Source: Bacteroidota bacterium (GTDB taxonomy: Bacteria > Bacteroidota > Bacteroidia > Sphingobacteriales > Sphingobacteriaceae). From it: a DNA stretch of 64,000 bases. Below, piece after piece: positions 8,037 to 17,737 of this stretch. Position 1 is the first letter of the stretch, and each line of letters begins with the position of its first letter. Both the position numbers and the translations under genes were made by a program. The notes beneath the pieces are model-generated. The model saw only the letters and a list, made by a program, of their open reading frames with translations, was not told the DNA's origin and ran no database searches. The stretch spans positions 1-64,000 of the forward strand of contig JABDBW010000002.1 in NCBI GenBank assembly GCA_013288485.1, in the 5' to 3' direction.

Positions 8037-8636
8037 TTGACTGCTCTTAATTCAACGGGTGAAAAAGAACTTGTACTCCGGCTTAAAGATGGGGACAGGA
8101 AGGCTTTTGAATTATTGTACCATGCCTATAAAAAGCGCGTTTATAATAACCTACTCAAGCTCCTTCATTCCGATTCTCACGCCGAAGAATTATTACAGGA
8201 GGTCTTTTATAAGGTATGGGTAAAACGAGATTCTTTAGAGCCTGAAAAATTATTTCCCGCATACCTCTTCCGTATTGCGGCCAATCTGGTTGTTGACCAT
8301 TTCAGAAGGGCTGCACTCGACCAGAAATTACAAGCCTATCTGATTGCATCAGGAACGGAATTGTACCATCATCTTGACGACCTGATTAATTATAAAGACA
8401 GCCAGGAACAATTAAACCAAGCCATAGCGCTACTGCCGCCGCAGCGACAAAAAATATATTCCCTTTGTAAAATTGAAGGTAAATCTTATGAAGAGGTGAG
8501 CATTTTATTGGGTATCTCCACCTCAACGATCAATGACCATATGGTAAAAGCATCGCGCGTTATCAAAAGTCATTTCTTTGGCTCAAAAGAAACCGCAGTA
8601 GTTTTCCTCCTTACCTACATGCTGAACCACACGTGA
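8037..8636 (+). CDS. ECF-type RNA polymerase sigma factor
   Basis: The product is 199 residues with sigma region 2 (about 25-95, including AEELLQEVFYKVW and YLFRIAANLVVDHFRR) and region 4 (about 135-185, SYEEVSILLGISTSTINDHM). This is the FecI-like group that activates TonB-dependent transporter genes in Bacteroidota. The likely start is TTG 8037, preceded by AAAGG; no ATG lies before the conserved region. The cognate FecR-type anti-sigma and the SusC/SusD genes lie downstream but are separated from it by a 1.4-kb stretch with an opposite-strand gene. Confidence 0.88.
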   Translation: MTALNSTGEKELVLRLKDGDRKAFELLYHAYKKRVYNNLLKLLHSDSHAEELLQEVFYKVWVKRDSLEPEKLFPAYLFRIAANLVVDHFRRAALDQKLQAYLIASGTELYHHLDDLINYKDSQEQLNQAIALLPPQRQKIYSLCKIEGKSYEEVSILLGISTSTINDHMVKASRVIKSHFFGSKETAVVFLLTYMLNHT

Positions 8637-8735
8637 GTTTAAAGCTAATGATGTTACACGTTTTATAGCTTTTGATGTTTTTCTTTTAATTAAAAATAAC
8701 TGTGGTAGGCTTAAAGATTGTTGGTAGCGAAATAC

Positions 8736-9599
8736 TTAATCTTCACCACTATTAGAAGGATAACTTGATAAATCATATTCATTAATTTCAAGCTTAAAAT
8801 TACCTTCTACACGTTCCGCCATATAGATACGGATATGCGGATGTCGTGCTAACGCAATGCGTGTAAACTCATGAACAGTTTCGTAAGGTGTTTTACATCC
8901 AAATATGAGACCCGTAATAGTTTTTTCCGGCATACAGTGCTCATTGGGATTTGTTGGTGTTGATTCGCTTACCCAAGCATGTTTAACGATTCTTCTTTCT
9001 TTTTCATAAGACCAGCAATTGTATTTCATTAAGATACTGTCCATAATGCTGTCAACCTCTTTATATGCTGGTACATAGTTCACATCATAAATATCACCCA
9101 TTAGAGATAGTTTCTCCGCATCAAATTCAAAGCAAATTCCAGCGTGGTTGTTGGCATAGTGGCTCCACATGAGGATGCTATCTTTCTCGGTTGTAACACA
9201 CAAAATACCGGTGTCACCGAAAAGAACCTCTTTTAATAATGTTTCTGAACTTGAATACGAACGTCTTGGAAGAATATATTCATAGGCTTTATAAATGATA
9301 TAATTCGAATCATGGATCAAATCAGGATTTGATTCCCGGATATAGGTAAACAACGCGTCAAATTCTCCTTTCTTTTCCTGTGTTAGGTATGCTTTGACAA
9401 GGTTTTCTAACTCTTCTGTTTTGGACAGTTTTAACTGCTTATTGTAGTTGGTTGATAGCTGGCATTCAAAGGGGTCGTTAAATTTCGCAGGGGGGGCAAA
9501 AATATATTTGATTGGTTTCAACAATAGATTTCGTCCGAGAACTAACCGATGCATATTTATAAAGTTTCGGAACCATAATTTATGCTTTAATGAAAACAA
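8736..9599 (-). CDS. DUF2971 family protein
   Basis: The 287-residue protein shows the DUF2971 pattern: an N-terminal F-x-PPAKFNDPFE block, a central SILMWSHYA-x-x-HAGICFEFD block and a C-terminal IFG element. DUF2971 proteins are soluble, of unknown function, and often scattered singly among accessory genes, sometimes near defence loci. It is transcribed against the sigma factor and FecR genes between which it sits, which suggests later arrival. No partner gene is adjacent apart from a tiny membrane ORF. Confidence 0.8.
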   Translation of the reverse strand: MFSLKHKLWFRNFINMHRLVLGRNLLLKPIKYIFAPPAKFNDPFECQLSTNYNKQLKLSKTEELENLVKAYLTQEKKGEFDALFTYIRESNPDLIHDSNYIIYKAYEYILPRRSYSSSETLLKEVLFGDTGILCVTTEKDSILMWSHYANNHAGICFEFDAEKLSLMGDIYDVNYVPAYKEVDSIMDSILMKYNCWSYEKERRIVKHAWVSESTPTNPNEHCMPEKTITGLIFGCKTPYETVHEFTRIALARHPHIRIYMAERVEGNFKLEINEYDLSSYPSNSGED

Positions 9600-9861
9600 C
9601 TATCAATCAGAGAAATAATAAAATTAGGGAAAGTAAAGATTACTAACAAGAAGAATGATTTTTTCGTGTAAGCGGAACGCCACCCGTTTTTAAGATCGAA
9701 AGACGGCAAAACAATAACATGATTAGCTTTAAATTGACACAATAAATAAAAAAAAATTATTTCCCCCCCAACTGAGCAGATATTGGACTTATCCCGTCCG
9801 TATTACCAGTATAATACCATCATTCAGAGACGGTATAATGAGCAGATTTTAAAACTGCGTC
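9600..9861. other. AT-rich intergenic stretch upstream of DUF2971 gene
   Basis: Nothing coding is seen. The stretch is A-rich (9738-9758) and contains two GTATAATAC/GGTATAAT-like half-sites between 9809 and 9840. It should hold the minus-strand promoter of the DUF2971 gene, but I could not identify one with confidence. Confidence 0.3.
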
Positions 9862-9996
9862 ATGGTACCTGATACTATAGTTGATGATGTTATTTTGATT
9901 ATACTCTCTATTGTAATTATCCTGGCTATCGCCGCTATTATTTATTTGGTGCGGGAGCAGTCGAAAGATAATGATCCAACAAAGGGTATTTTTTAA
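9862..9996 (+). CDS. Small single-pass membrane peptide, 44 aa
   Basis: ATG 9862 opens a 44-codon frame ending at TAA 9994-9996. The peptide begins MVPDTIVDD, has one long Ile/Leu/Val/Ala hydrophobic segment (about residues 10-30) and ends with a charged tail (REQSKDNDPTKGIF). The charge pattern, with an acidic short N-terminus and charged C-terminus, is that of a small inner-membrane protein. It ends 20 bp before the FecR start. No clear ribosome site is seen, so coding status is uncertain. Confidence 0.4.
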   Translation: MVPDTIVDDVILIILSIVIILAIAAIIYLVREQSKDNDPTKGIF

Positions 9997-10015
9997 ATGA
10001 TTTAAACGAAACAAA

Positions 10016-11014
10016 TTGGAAAACAACGATTTAAGAACCCTCTTTAACAGCTACCTCGAAAAAAAGGCATCGCCGGAGGAAGTAAAGTTATTGCTTGATT
10101 ATTTCCAAATGGAGAAAGAAGGCAGCCAACTTAGAGCTATGATCCTTTCGCAAATGGAGCAACCGCTGATAAACGAAAACGTGGTCAGTATCCATGAAGA
10201 TAGTATGTACAAGCGCGTGGCCGATGCCTTGTCTGTGCATATTGATTCCAGTGAAACCCATGTTTCTTTCTGGCGAAGGCCATTGATACGCATTGCTGTA
10301 TCGGTGGCAGCAATAGCCATTCTTATGAGTGGGTATGTCTTGTGGAATAATTCCAACGAGGAACGGTTTACCACGATTTCTGCTGCGTATGGCAAGATTT
10401 TACAAGTTGAGTTGCCGGATAGTTCAACCGTTTGGCTGAACGCAGGAACGACACTCATTTATCCTGAAAAATTTAAGGGAAACATCCGCTCGGTTACGCT
10501 TAGAAATGGTGAGGCTTATTTTGAGGTCAAACACGATAGCAAACACGCTTTCGTGGTCAGGGCAAACAAAGAAAACATAACTGTACTGGGCACTTCTTTT
10601 GAGATTAACGCCATTGAAAAGCAAAAAGAAGATAAAATAACAGTTAGTACGGGTAAAGTAGGCGTTCAACTGGCAGGCTATGATCGGCAAGCCGCCGTCT
10701 TCCTGTTACCGGGTGAACGGGCTGTTTTGTCAAAATCAGCCATGACCATCCGGAAAACCAAAGTTGACCTGTCCGATATTGCCGTGTGGCGCGAGCAACG
10801 GCTCATTTTTGAAGACCAGCCTTTGCCGGAAGTTATGCAAAGCCTTGAAAGGAAATACAACATTCAGATACGGATAGAGAACAAAAAATTACTAACCGAA
10901 AAGGTAAGTATGCGGCTGAATAACCAGCCATTGACAGATGTACTGACTGCGATCAGTTTTGCTAACCACTTTAATTACAAAAAAATAAATGATCAGTTAA
11001 TAGTAGTTAAGTAG
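10016..11014 (+). CDS. FecR-family anti-sigma factor
   Basis: The 332-residue product has a short cytoplasmic N-terminal sigma-binding part, one membrane segment near residues 92-112 (IAVSVAAIAILMSGYVLW), and a periplasmic FecR domain (G-x-x-L-x-VELPDSSTVWLNAGT, then NGEAYFEV and VLGTSFEI) followed by a STN-like C-terminal domain. It receives the signal from the TonB-dependent transporter encoded next and controls an ECF sigma factor. Its start is TTG 10016. The sigma gene at 8037 is the only candidate partner, though it is not adjacent. Confidence 0.85.
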   Translation: MENNDLRTLFNSYLEKKASPEEVKLLLDYFQMEKEGSQLRAMILSQMEQPLINENVVSIHEDSMYKRVADALSVHIDSSETHVSFWRRPLIRIAVSVAAIAILMSGYVLWNNSNEERFTTISAAYGKILQVELPDSSTVWLNAGTTLIYPEKFKGNIRSVTLRNGEAYFEVKHDSKHAFVVRANKENITVLGTSFEINAIEKQKEDKITVSTGKVGVQLAGYDRQAAVFLLPGERAVLSKSAMTIRKTKVDLSDIAVWREQRLIFEDQPLPEVMQSLERKYNIQIRIENKKLLTEKVSMRLNNQPLTDVLTAISFANHFNYKKINDQLIVVK

Positions 11015-11156
11015 GTGTGTCACCTCCCAGGGAGTGGATGCTAAAATGACCGGGTGCCCGATAAATCGGGTCCCGGATCATTTGATGTTGCTGCGTCACA
11101 GATTGGACCCTTTAACGCGGCATTGTTCAATAGTTCACCCATTAAACAAAACAAAG

Positions 11157-14100
11157 ATGGTAAAATTTTACCGCAACAGGTATTCCCTATGCTATAAATG
11201 TATGCGCATCACGACCCTCATCATCGGCATACAGGCCAGCTTTGCAAGTATATTGCTTGCAAACAGCACTAAAGCCCAGAACATCACGCTCGATGCTCAC
11301 CAGGCTGATATTAAACAAATTTTCAGCAGTATAGAAAAACAGGGTAATGTCACTTTCGTGTACAATGAAAAAGCACTCGAAGGATTAAAAGACATCAATA
11401 TCCAAATAAAGAACAAAACACTCCCCGAAGTATTACAAGTGCTGTCCTCTGAAGTTCCCTTGCAGTTTAAACAAGCAGGAAGTTTGATCGGCGTTTCGCG
11501 TATATCCGCCAAAACAAATAGCAAACCGCCCGAACCAATAAAAGCCGAAAATGTCAACGCACCACCCATAAACGTTTCTGGAAAGGTCGTCGATAAAGAT
11601 GGTCTGCCCCTAACGGGAGTAACCGTAAAAGTTAACAATGGTGCTTCAACCGCTACAGACATCAATGGAAAATTTGTACTTAATGTACCGGATGAAAATT
11701 CTGTTTTGTTATTTTCCTATGTAGGCTATGCCACACAGGAGATCAAAATAGGCAGCCAAAGAGTATTTAATATACAAATGTTAGTTGCGGATTCAAAACT
11801 TGATGAAGTACAAGTGATCGCCTATGGAACAACGACCCAAAGGCTAAGTACAGGCTCTATTTCCAAGGTTAGTAGCAGTGATATAGAAAGCCAGCCTGTG
11901 GGCAATCCTTTGGCAGCACTGGAGGGCAGGGTCCCCGGAATGATCGTGACTCAATCTAACGGTGTGCCGGGTTCGCGATTCAGCGTGCAATTGGAAGGCC
12001 AGAACGCGCTTGTTACAAGTGCCGGAGGATTAAAGGCACAGGTAAATTCTGATCCTTTATTTATTATAGACGGCGTTCCATTCGCACCGAACAACAATGA
12101 TATTAATCAAATATCATCTGCCGTTTCAACAAACGGATTTACGGGACTAAGTCCTTTTAGCATTATCGATCCGGCAGATATTGAAAGTATTGAAGTGCTG
12201 AAAGATGCAGATGCTACAGCAATATATGGCTCCAGGGGAGCTTTTGGGGTTATTTTGATAACAACCAAGCGTGGCAAAGCGGGAAAAACAAGTGTGAATG
12301 CTTCTGTTAACACAGGTTTTAGTTCCATAACAAGAATGATGGAAATGATGAATACCGCTCAATATTTGGAAATGCGGCAAGAGGCATTTAAAAATGATGG
12401 GGTCGCACCTACTATTACCAATGCGCCCGATCTGCTCTCTTTTGACCAGAACAGGTACACCAACTGGGAAAAGGAATTTATTGGAAACACAGCACATATG
12501 ACCGATGCTCAGGCAACCGTATCGGGTGGTAATGAGAATACCACGTTCCTCATTGGTGGCGGTTACCATAATGAAACGACCGTGTTGCCAGGGAGTAATG
12601 CTGACAGCAGAGCTTCATTTCACTTGAACCTGAACCAAACATCTTCGGATAAAAGGTTCAATGTTCAATTATCGGCAATATACACCTCCGACCTCAATAA
12701 AATACTTATTTCGGATCTTACAAGCCAGATCAATTTACCTCCCAATTATCCTGCACTTCAAGATGCTGGTGGGAATATTTTGTGGCAGTATAATGGCGCA
12801 TACCTGACCAGGGGCAATCCGCTCGCCTATTTAAAATATACTTATCAAGCCCAGACCAATAATCTACTGAGCAATCTCTTGTTCAACTATAAGGTACTTG
12901 ACGGGTTAACCTTAAAAACGAGTTTAGGTTATAATAACATGCAGGTAAACGAAGTACAAACCACACCGACCACAGGTGAGACTCCGCAATATGCCGTGCC
13001 TAAAGGGTATTCGCAATTTGGTACCAATACTATAGGGAGTTGGATCATTGAACCACAAGCGGAATATGTGAAGACCATTTCAAGAGGTAAATTAGATATT
13101 CTTGCCGGAGGCACCTGGCAGCAGAATACGGTCAATGGTTCTTATATCGATGCCACCGGATACACTTCAGATGCTCTATTGCAATCAGAAAGTGCGGCAG
13201 GAAGTTTAACGGCTACTAACAATTATAGTTTATATCATTACGAGGCAGTATTTGGCAGAATAAATTATAACTGGGAAGATGAATATATATTGAATTTATC
13301 GGGAAGAAGAGATGGTTCCAGCCGTTTTGGTCCGGGCAAACAATTTGGGAATTTTGGTGCGGCAGGTGTAGCCTGGATATTTTCAAAAGAAAAAATGATC
13401 AGCGAGAACATCCCGGTTTTGAGCTTTGGGAAAATAAGGGGCAGCTATGGTATCACGGGAAGTGACCAGATAGGAGATTATCAATTTCTTGAAACATGGA
13501 CAAGCACGAGCAATCCCTACCAGGGGACGAGTGGGCTTTATCCCAACAGGATCGCCAATCCTGATTTTAGCTGGGCTGTGAACAAGAAACTATCTGTAGG
13601 TTTAGATATTGGTTTTTTTAAAGATAGGATACTGCTATCCACAGATTTTTATTATAACCGAAGCAGTAACCAGCTTATTAATTATACGCTGCCTTATCAA
13701 ACAGGTTTTACGGGGGTGGTCGAGAATTTTCCTGCGACCGTGCAAAACAACGGTTTGGAACTCGTGCTGAACACTAAAAATATTGTATCTGATTCTTTTA
13801 GCTGGTCGAGCATGTTCAGCATTACTGTTCCTCAAAATAAACTTATCGCTTTCCCCGGACTTGCGACCTCAAGCTATGCTAATATTTATGCGATCGGCCA
13901 GCCATTAAGTATCATAAAAGGGCTGCAATACGAAGGGGTAAATAGTCAGACGGGTGTAATGCAGTTCAAAGATCAGAACGGTGATGGGGTCATTAACACA
14001 AGCGATCTTGTTCCTATTGGTAACCTCGACCCTAAATTTTATGGTGGCTTTCAAAATACCTTACGCTATAAAAATTGGGCATTGTCAATATTTTTCGAGT

Positions 14101-14534
14101 TCCGGAAGGAATTGGGCCGGAATTATTTAGCCTCTGTTTATGCTTCAGGCAATGGGTATGTGCCGGGCTTTTTTGCGAACGAGCCCGTAACTATTTTAAG
14201 CAGGTGGCAAAAACCGGGGGACATCACCAATATCCCGCAATTCACTCAATCAAGCAGTTCAGCCACTTATGCTTCCGAGCAAACATTTGCGAACTATGCT
14301 AACTCCGGGGAATATTCGGATGCATCTTTTATCCGTTTAAAGAACCTTTCCCTGGGATATAACCTGCCATCAAACTGGCTCAGAAAATATCACATCAGCG
14401 GCAGCCGTCTTTATATACAAGGCCAGAACTTGCTCACGATCACCAATTATTTAGGCAGCGACCCTGAAACGCAGAACTTAAATTCTTTGCCGCCTTTAAA
14501 AACATTAACCATAGGATTTCAAATCACGCTTTAA
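11157..14534 (+). CDS. SusC/RagA-type TonB-dependent outer-membrane transporter with STN domain
   Basis: From ATG 11157 the protein has 1125 residues. A signal peptide is followed by a secretin/TonB STN domain (about 42-112), a carboxypeptidase-regulatory-like domain (138-212), a DEVQVIAYG TonB-box region near 216-224, a plug domain (about 225-345, with IRGVP-like IIDGVPF and DATAIYGSRGAFGVI) and the beta-barrel ending in aromatic-rich strands. The STN domain signals to FecR, matching the gene order FecR-SusC. It should import large nutrients together with the SusD partner. An upstream GTG at 11034 would add 41 unlikely residues before the signal peptide. Confidence 0.9.
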   Translation: MVKFYRNRYSLCYKCMRITTLIIGIQASFASILLANSTKAQNITLDAHQADIKQIFSSIEKQGNVTFVYNEKALEGLKDINIQIKNKTLPEVLQVLSSEVPLQFKQAGSLIGVSRISAKTNSKPPEPIKAENVNAPPINVSGKVVDKDGLPLTGVTVKVNNGASTATDINGKFVLNVPDENSVLLFSYVGYATQEIKIGSQRVFNIQMLVADSKLDEVQVIAYGTTTQRLSTGSISKVSSSDIESQPVGNPLAALEGRVPGMIVTQSNGVPGSRFSVQLEGQNALVTSAGGLKAQVNSDPLFIIDGVPFAPNNNDINQISSAVSTNGFTGLSPFSIIDPADIESIEVLKDADATAIYGSRGAFGVILITTKRGKAGKTSVNASVNTGFSSITRMMEMMNTAQYLEMRQEAFKNDGVAPTITNAPDLLSFDQNRYTNWEKEFIGNTAHMTDAQATVSGGNENTTFLIGGGYHNETTVLPGSNADSRASFHLNLNQTSSDKRFNVQLSAIYTSDLNKILISDLTSQINLPPNYPALQDAGGNILWQYNGAYLTRGNPLAYLKYTYQAQTNNLLSNLLFNYKVLDGLTLKTSLGYNNMQVNEVQTTPTTGETPQYAVPKGYSQFGTNTIGSWIIEPQAEYVKTISRGKLDILAGGTWQQNTVNGSYIDATGYTSDALLQSESAAGSLTATNNYSLYHYEAVFGRINYNWEDEYILNLSGRRDGSSRFGPGKQFGNFGAAGVAWIFSKEKMISENIPVLSFGKIRGSYGITGSDQIGDYQFLETWTSTSNPYQGTSGLYPNRIANPDFSWAVNKKLSVGLDIGFFKDRILLSTDFYYNRSSNQLINYTLPYQTGFTGVVENFPATVQNNGLELVLNTKNIVSDSFSWSSMFSITVPQNKLIAFPGLATSSYANIYAIGQPLSIIKGLQYEGVNSQTGVMQFKDQNGDGVINTSDLVPIGNLDPKFYGGFQNTLRYKNWALSIFFEFRKELGRNYLASVYASGNGYVPGFFANEPVTILSRWQKPGDITNIPQFTQSSSSATYASEQTFANYANSGEYSDASFIRLKNLSLGYNLPSNWLRKYHISGSRLYIQGQNLLTITNYLGSDPETQNLNSLPPLKTLTIGFQITL

Positions 14535-14544
14535 ATTTTAAGAA

Positions 14545-15984
14545 ATGCAAAATTTTACAACACATATTGATGCCCTGACACGAAAGAGGTCAGGAATAAA
14601 GATAAGGTCCGTGTCATGGCCTGTAAAGAATGCAATGATCATTTGCGCTGTCTGCATGGCAACCTCCTGCAAGAAATTTGTAGAAATACCGCCCGCTATA
14701 AATCAGGTCGTTACTTCCGTAGTTTTTGCTAATGATGCATCTGCGACCTCCGCAGTAGTTGGTTTGTATAGCCAAATGACGCCCAGTAATTTACTTTTTA
14801 TGAACGGGGCGCTGTCTGTATATCCCGGCCTTTCTGCGGACGAACTTATCTATAACTCTACCAGTACTACTATTCTGCCATTCTATCAAAATTCTATCCC
14901 AAGCAACAACACCATTATACACACGCAGATCTGGAAATATGCGTATAGCCATATCTACCAGATCAATGCTTGTTTAGAGGCCCTTAACAACTCTACTACC
15001 ATCACAGCATCTGTAAAACAACAGCTAATAGGCGAGATGGAGTTTTGCAGGGCTTTATGTTATTTTTATTTAACGAACCTATTCGGGGACATCCCCTTGG
15101 TCACTACAACGGACTATGCAATAAATGATATAATGCCGAGGACGGCTTCCCCGCTTGTGTACAAGCAAATGGTCGCTGACCTTTTGAATGCCCAAGGTCT
15201 TTTAAGCACAGCTTATCCTACGAGCGGCCCTGTCAGACCTAATAAATGGGCAGCGACAGCTTTATTGGCAAGGATATATCTATATCAGAATGATTGGGCC
15301 AACGCGGAAGCGCAAGCCACGATGGTCATCAATTCGGGATCTTACAACTTGGTTAGCAATCTTAACAACGTTTTTTTAGCTAACAGTCCTGAAGCCATCT
15401 GGCAACTGATCCCTGTAAATCCGAGTTATAATACAGCGGAGGGCGCAACTTTCATACCCTCCTCAGCTACTATTGTTCCCACCTATACACTTAATAATTA
15501 TTTACTAAATGCTTTTGAAGCCACTGACCAGCGAAAAGTTGCCTGGTTAAACAAGAATACGGTCAACGGGGTAAGCTACTATTATCCCTATAAATATAAA
15601 GTAATGAGCAGTTCTACCAAAACGGAGTACAGCAACGTGCTTCGTTTAGCAGAACAGTACCTTATCCGTGCGGAAGCGAGAGCGCAACAGGGAAATATCA
15701 GCAATGCGGTTGCTGATATCAATGTTATCCGAAGCAGGGCGGGGTTAACAGGACTTTCTGCTACACTTAGCCAAGGTGCTTGCCTGGCCGCGGTAGCGCA
15801 GGAAAACAGAATAGAATTCTTTGCGGAATGGGGACATCGATGGTTCGATCTGGTCAGAACAGCTCAGGCTAATACGGTGCTTGGTGTAGAAAAAACGGGT
15901 TGGCAACCTTATGCTGCGCTGTATCCTATTCCCATAGGTGAGATCACCACCGATATTTACCTGACCCAAAATCCGGGGTATTAA
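14545..15984 (+). CDS. SusD/RagB-family nutrient-binding lipoprotein
   Basis: The product is 479 residues. A hydrophobic stretch ending MATSC gives lipidated Cys42 after an unusually long N-terminal region. SusD signatures include the early ASATSAVVGLYSQM helix, EMEFCRALCYFYLTNLFGDIPL, AATALLARIYLYQNDWANAEAQA and the terminal RWFDLVRT and ALYPIPIGEI. It forms the lid of the SusC transporter. The 10-bp gap to susC shows cotranscription. No hydrolase is encoded nearby, so the substrate is not necessarily a polysaccharide. Confidence 0.9.
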   Translation: MQNFTTHIDALTRKRSGIKIRSVSWPVKNAMIICAVCMATSCKKFVEIPPAINQVVTSVVFANDASATSAVVGLYSQMTPSNLLFMNGALSVYPGLSADELIYNSTSTTILPFYQNSIPSNNTIIHTQIWKYAYSHIYQINACLEALNNSTTITASVKQQLIGEMEFCRALCYFYLTNLFGDIPLVTTTDYAINDIMPRTASPLVYKQMVADLLNAQGLLSTAYPTSGPVRPNKWAATALLARIYLYQNDWANAEAQATMVINSGSYNLVSNLNNVFLANSPEAIWQLIPVNPSYNTAEGATFIPSSATIVPTYTLNNYLLNAFEATDQRKVAWLNKNTVNGVSYYYPYKYKVMSSSTKTEYSNVLRLAEQYLIRAEARAQQGNISNAVADINVIRSRAGLTGLSATLSQGACLAAVAQENRIEFFAEWGHRWFDLVRTAQANTVLGVEKTGWQPYAALYPIPIGEITTDIYLTQNPGY

Positions 15985-16019
15985 AAAAGCACATTTACAA
16001 ATACTCTAATCAAACGAAC

Positions 16020-17300
16020 ATGAGAACATTTAAAATATTATTAGCGATCTTTTCTTTCACTATTAGTTATGCATTTGGACAAAGTCCGATAAAAGAAATT
16101 AAGATCGGTGAAAAAGTACCCGATGTATTTCTGGGCAAGATCTTAAACAGTAAAACTACTTCCGCAAGATTCTCTGATTATAAAGGCAAAGTTGTACTGA
16201 TCGATTTTTATGCGACCTGGTGTGTTCCCTGCATCGCCGCCCTACCTAAACTTGATTCCCTTCAAAAAGAATTCAAGGATCAATTAGTGGTGTTGCCGGT
16301 AGCCTACCAAAAACGGGAATTGGTGTCAGAATCTTTTAAAGATATCCCCAGTATAAAGGGTCTATCGCTTCCAGTCGTAGTTGAAGACACCATTATGCAA
16401 AAATTATTTCCTCATCATACTGTACCGCATGATGTAATTGTTGACCAGCATGGAATAGTGAGGGCGATCACCAGCGTAGAGAGCATCAATAGTGTAACTT
16501 TAAAAAGTTATATGTCTGGCAACGGTGTTCTTTTGACTCCAAAGGTCGATGTGGTCAGCTTCAATTTTGAAAAGCCATTTTTCATGAATGATAAAGGTAT
16601 TGAATTGCTGAAATCTCAATTCCTGATCACCGGATATTATGATGGTGTAGCATCAAGAGCGGGGATATATAAAATGGGGGCTTCAGTCAATACAAGGTTT
16701 GAATGTACCAATTGCACTATAAGAAATTTATATAGGGCGGCAATGCTAAAACGACCGGCAGGTTCTTTAGATCTGCCTGACAATAGGATGATCTTAAAAG
16801 TGAGTGATCCTGCACCATTTGACGGTCCAAAAATGTCCTCGTCAGACAGGCCCAACTGGAATAAAAAGTATTGTTATTGCGTTGACCTGATCGTCCCTCC
16901 GAATAGGGCCGGACAAATGTACGATCAGCTCAGAAATGGCCTCGACGATTTTTTTGGATACAATAGCGAACTACAAAAAGTAAAATTAAAATGTCTTGAA
17001 GTGAAGATAGTGGACAGCCTTAAAGCAAAATCAATTTCTATTAATTCCGTATTTGATAGGGGGGCTGATCTATGGACGTTTAAAAAACAAACAGTTCAAT
17101 TTTTTCTAAAATATATAAACCAATACTCATCGATACCCATTGTAGAGACGACCGGGTTTAACGAAAATATCGATATACAATTGACGCCGGATATCAATAA
17201 TATACCGAATCTAAGATCACAATTGCTGCTTTATGGAATGGACCTGGTAGAATCTTATCAAACTATGGACGTTATTGTAATTTCTGATAAGGTTAAGTAA
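16020..17300 (+). CDS. Exported TlpA-like thioredoxin fused to a DUF3738-like domain
   Basis: The 426-residue protein has a signal peptide (to about 20), a TlpA/ResA-type thioredoxin domain with redox pair Cys68-Val-Pro-Cys71 (YATWCVPC), and a C-terminal part of about 220 residues. The latter ends with IPNLRSQLLLYGMDLV and a VIVISDKVK tail, resembling the DUF3738 (TIGR03435) domain often attached to extracytoplasmic thioredoxins in Bacteroidota and Acidobacteria. It follows susD by 35 bp and closes the operon. It may reduce or protect substrate-bound or transporter disulfides; that link is inference. Confidence 0.75.
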   Translation: MRTFKILLAIFSFTISYAFGQSPIKEIKIGEKVPDVFLGKILNSKTTSARFSDYKGKVVLIDFYATWCVPCIAALPKLDSLQKEFKDQLVVLPVAYQKRELVSESFKDIPSIKGLSLPVVVEDTIMQKLFPHHTVPHDVIVDQHGIVRAITSVESINSVTLKSYMSGNGVLLTPKVDVVSFNFEKPFFMNDKGIELLKSQFLITGYYDGVASRAGIYKMGASVNTRFECTNCTIRNLYRAAMLKRPAGSLDLPDNRMILKVSDPAPFDGPKMSSSDRPNWNKKYCYCVDLIVPPNRAGQMYDQLRNGLDDFFGYNSELQKVKLKCLEVKIVDSLKAKSISINSVFDRGADLWTFKKQTVQFFLKYINQYSSIPIVETTGFNENIDIQLTPDINNIPNLRSQLLLYGMDLVESYQTMDVIVISDKVK

Positions 17301-17301
17301 T

Positions 17302-17344
17302 AAAGGGAACAGGGGCCTATGATCTGAATGGCCCCTGTGCCTTT
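17302..17344. terminator. Bidirectional terminator-like hairpin between convergent genes
   Basis: ACAGGGGCC (17309-17317) pairs perfectly with GGCCCCTGT (17330-17338), extended by AAAGG/CCTTT at the base. It lies in the 52-bp gap between two convergent stop codons and probably serves both transcripts. Confidence 0.6.
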
Positions 17345-17352
17345 GAAAAAGA

Positions 17353-17649
17353 TCAATCCTCATAGAGAACAGCAGACGGTGTTTGACCGGGTATCACACC
17401 TTGATGGGGATCGCCATTTATTAGTTGGCCTTGTGTAAAGCCATTTTCACAAGGATTGGCGGAGCCTGGGCAGTTTGTACTCATTTCGTCTGAAACATCA
17501 TTGTATTCAACGTATGTCGTATTGTTAGGCTTAAACCAGTAATAGCTGTCACCAGCCTTAGTCTTGTGGTTCGCAGCTTTTGTAGCAACCGCGCCGCCTA
17601 TTCCCAATACAACGGCAGCGATCATTAATGTCAATCTTACCTTTTTCAT
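17353..17649 (-). CDS. Small exported DUF6520-like protein
   Basis: The 98-residue product begins with a signal peptide or anchor of the DUF6520 type (MKK-x-RL-x-LMIAAVVLGIGGAVATKA). The mature part is polar with two cysteines (NCPGSANPC) and a YYWF aromatic patch. DUF6520 proteins are small exported proteins of unknown function in Bacteroidota, commonly next to a MauE-like membrane gene as here. The C-terminal tail has no other motif. It is the last gene of the minus-strand cluster that begins with the AraC-type regulator. Confidence 0.65.
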   Translation of the reverse strand: MKKVRLTLMIAAVVLGIGGAVATKAANHKTKAGDSYYWFKPNNTTYVEYNDVSDEMSTNCPGSANPCENGFTQGQLINGDPHQGVIPGQTPSAVLYED

Positions 17650-17737
17650 ACGTAATGTGATTGTAATTTGAAATAAAGGTGCTTACTCTATTTTACAGGT
17701 TTTCAGCTACGCCTGACTTGTTGGCCAACAAATATTT

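Noticed and set aside
11034-11156. Upstream GTG start for the SusC-type protein
   Set aside because: It would place 41 residues ahead of a clear signal peptide; ATG 11157 fits better.
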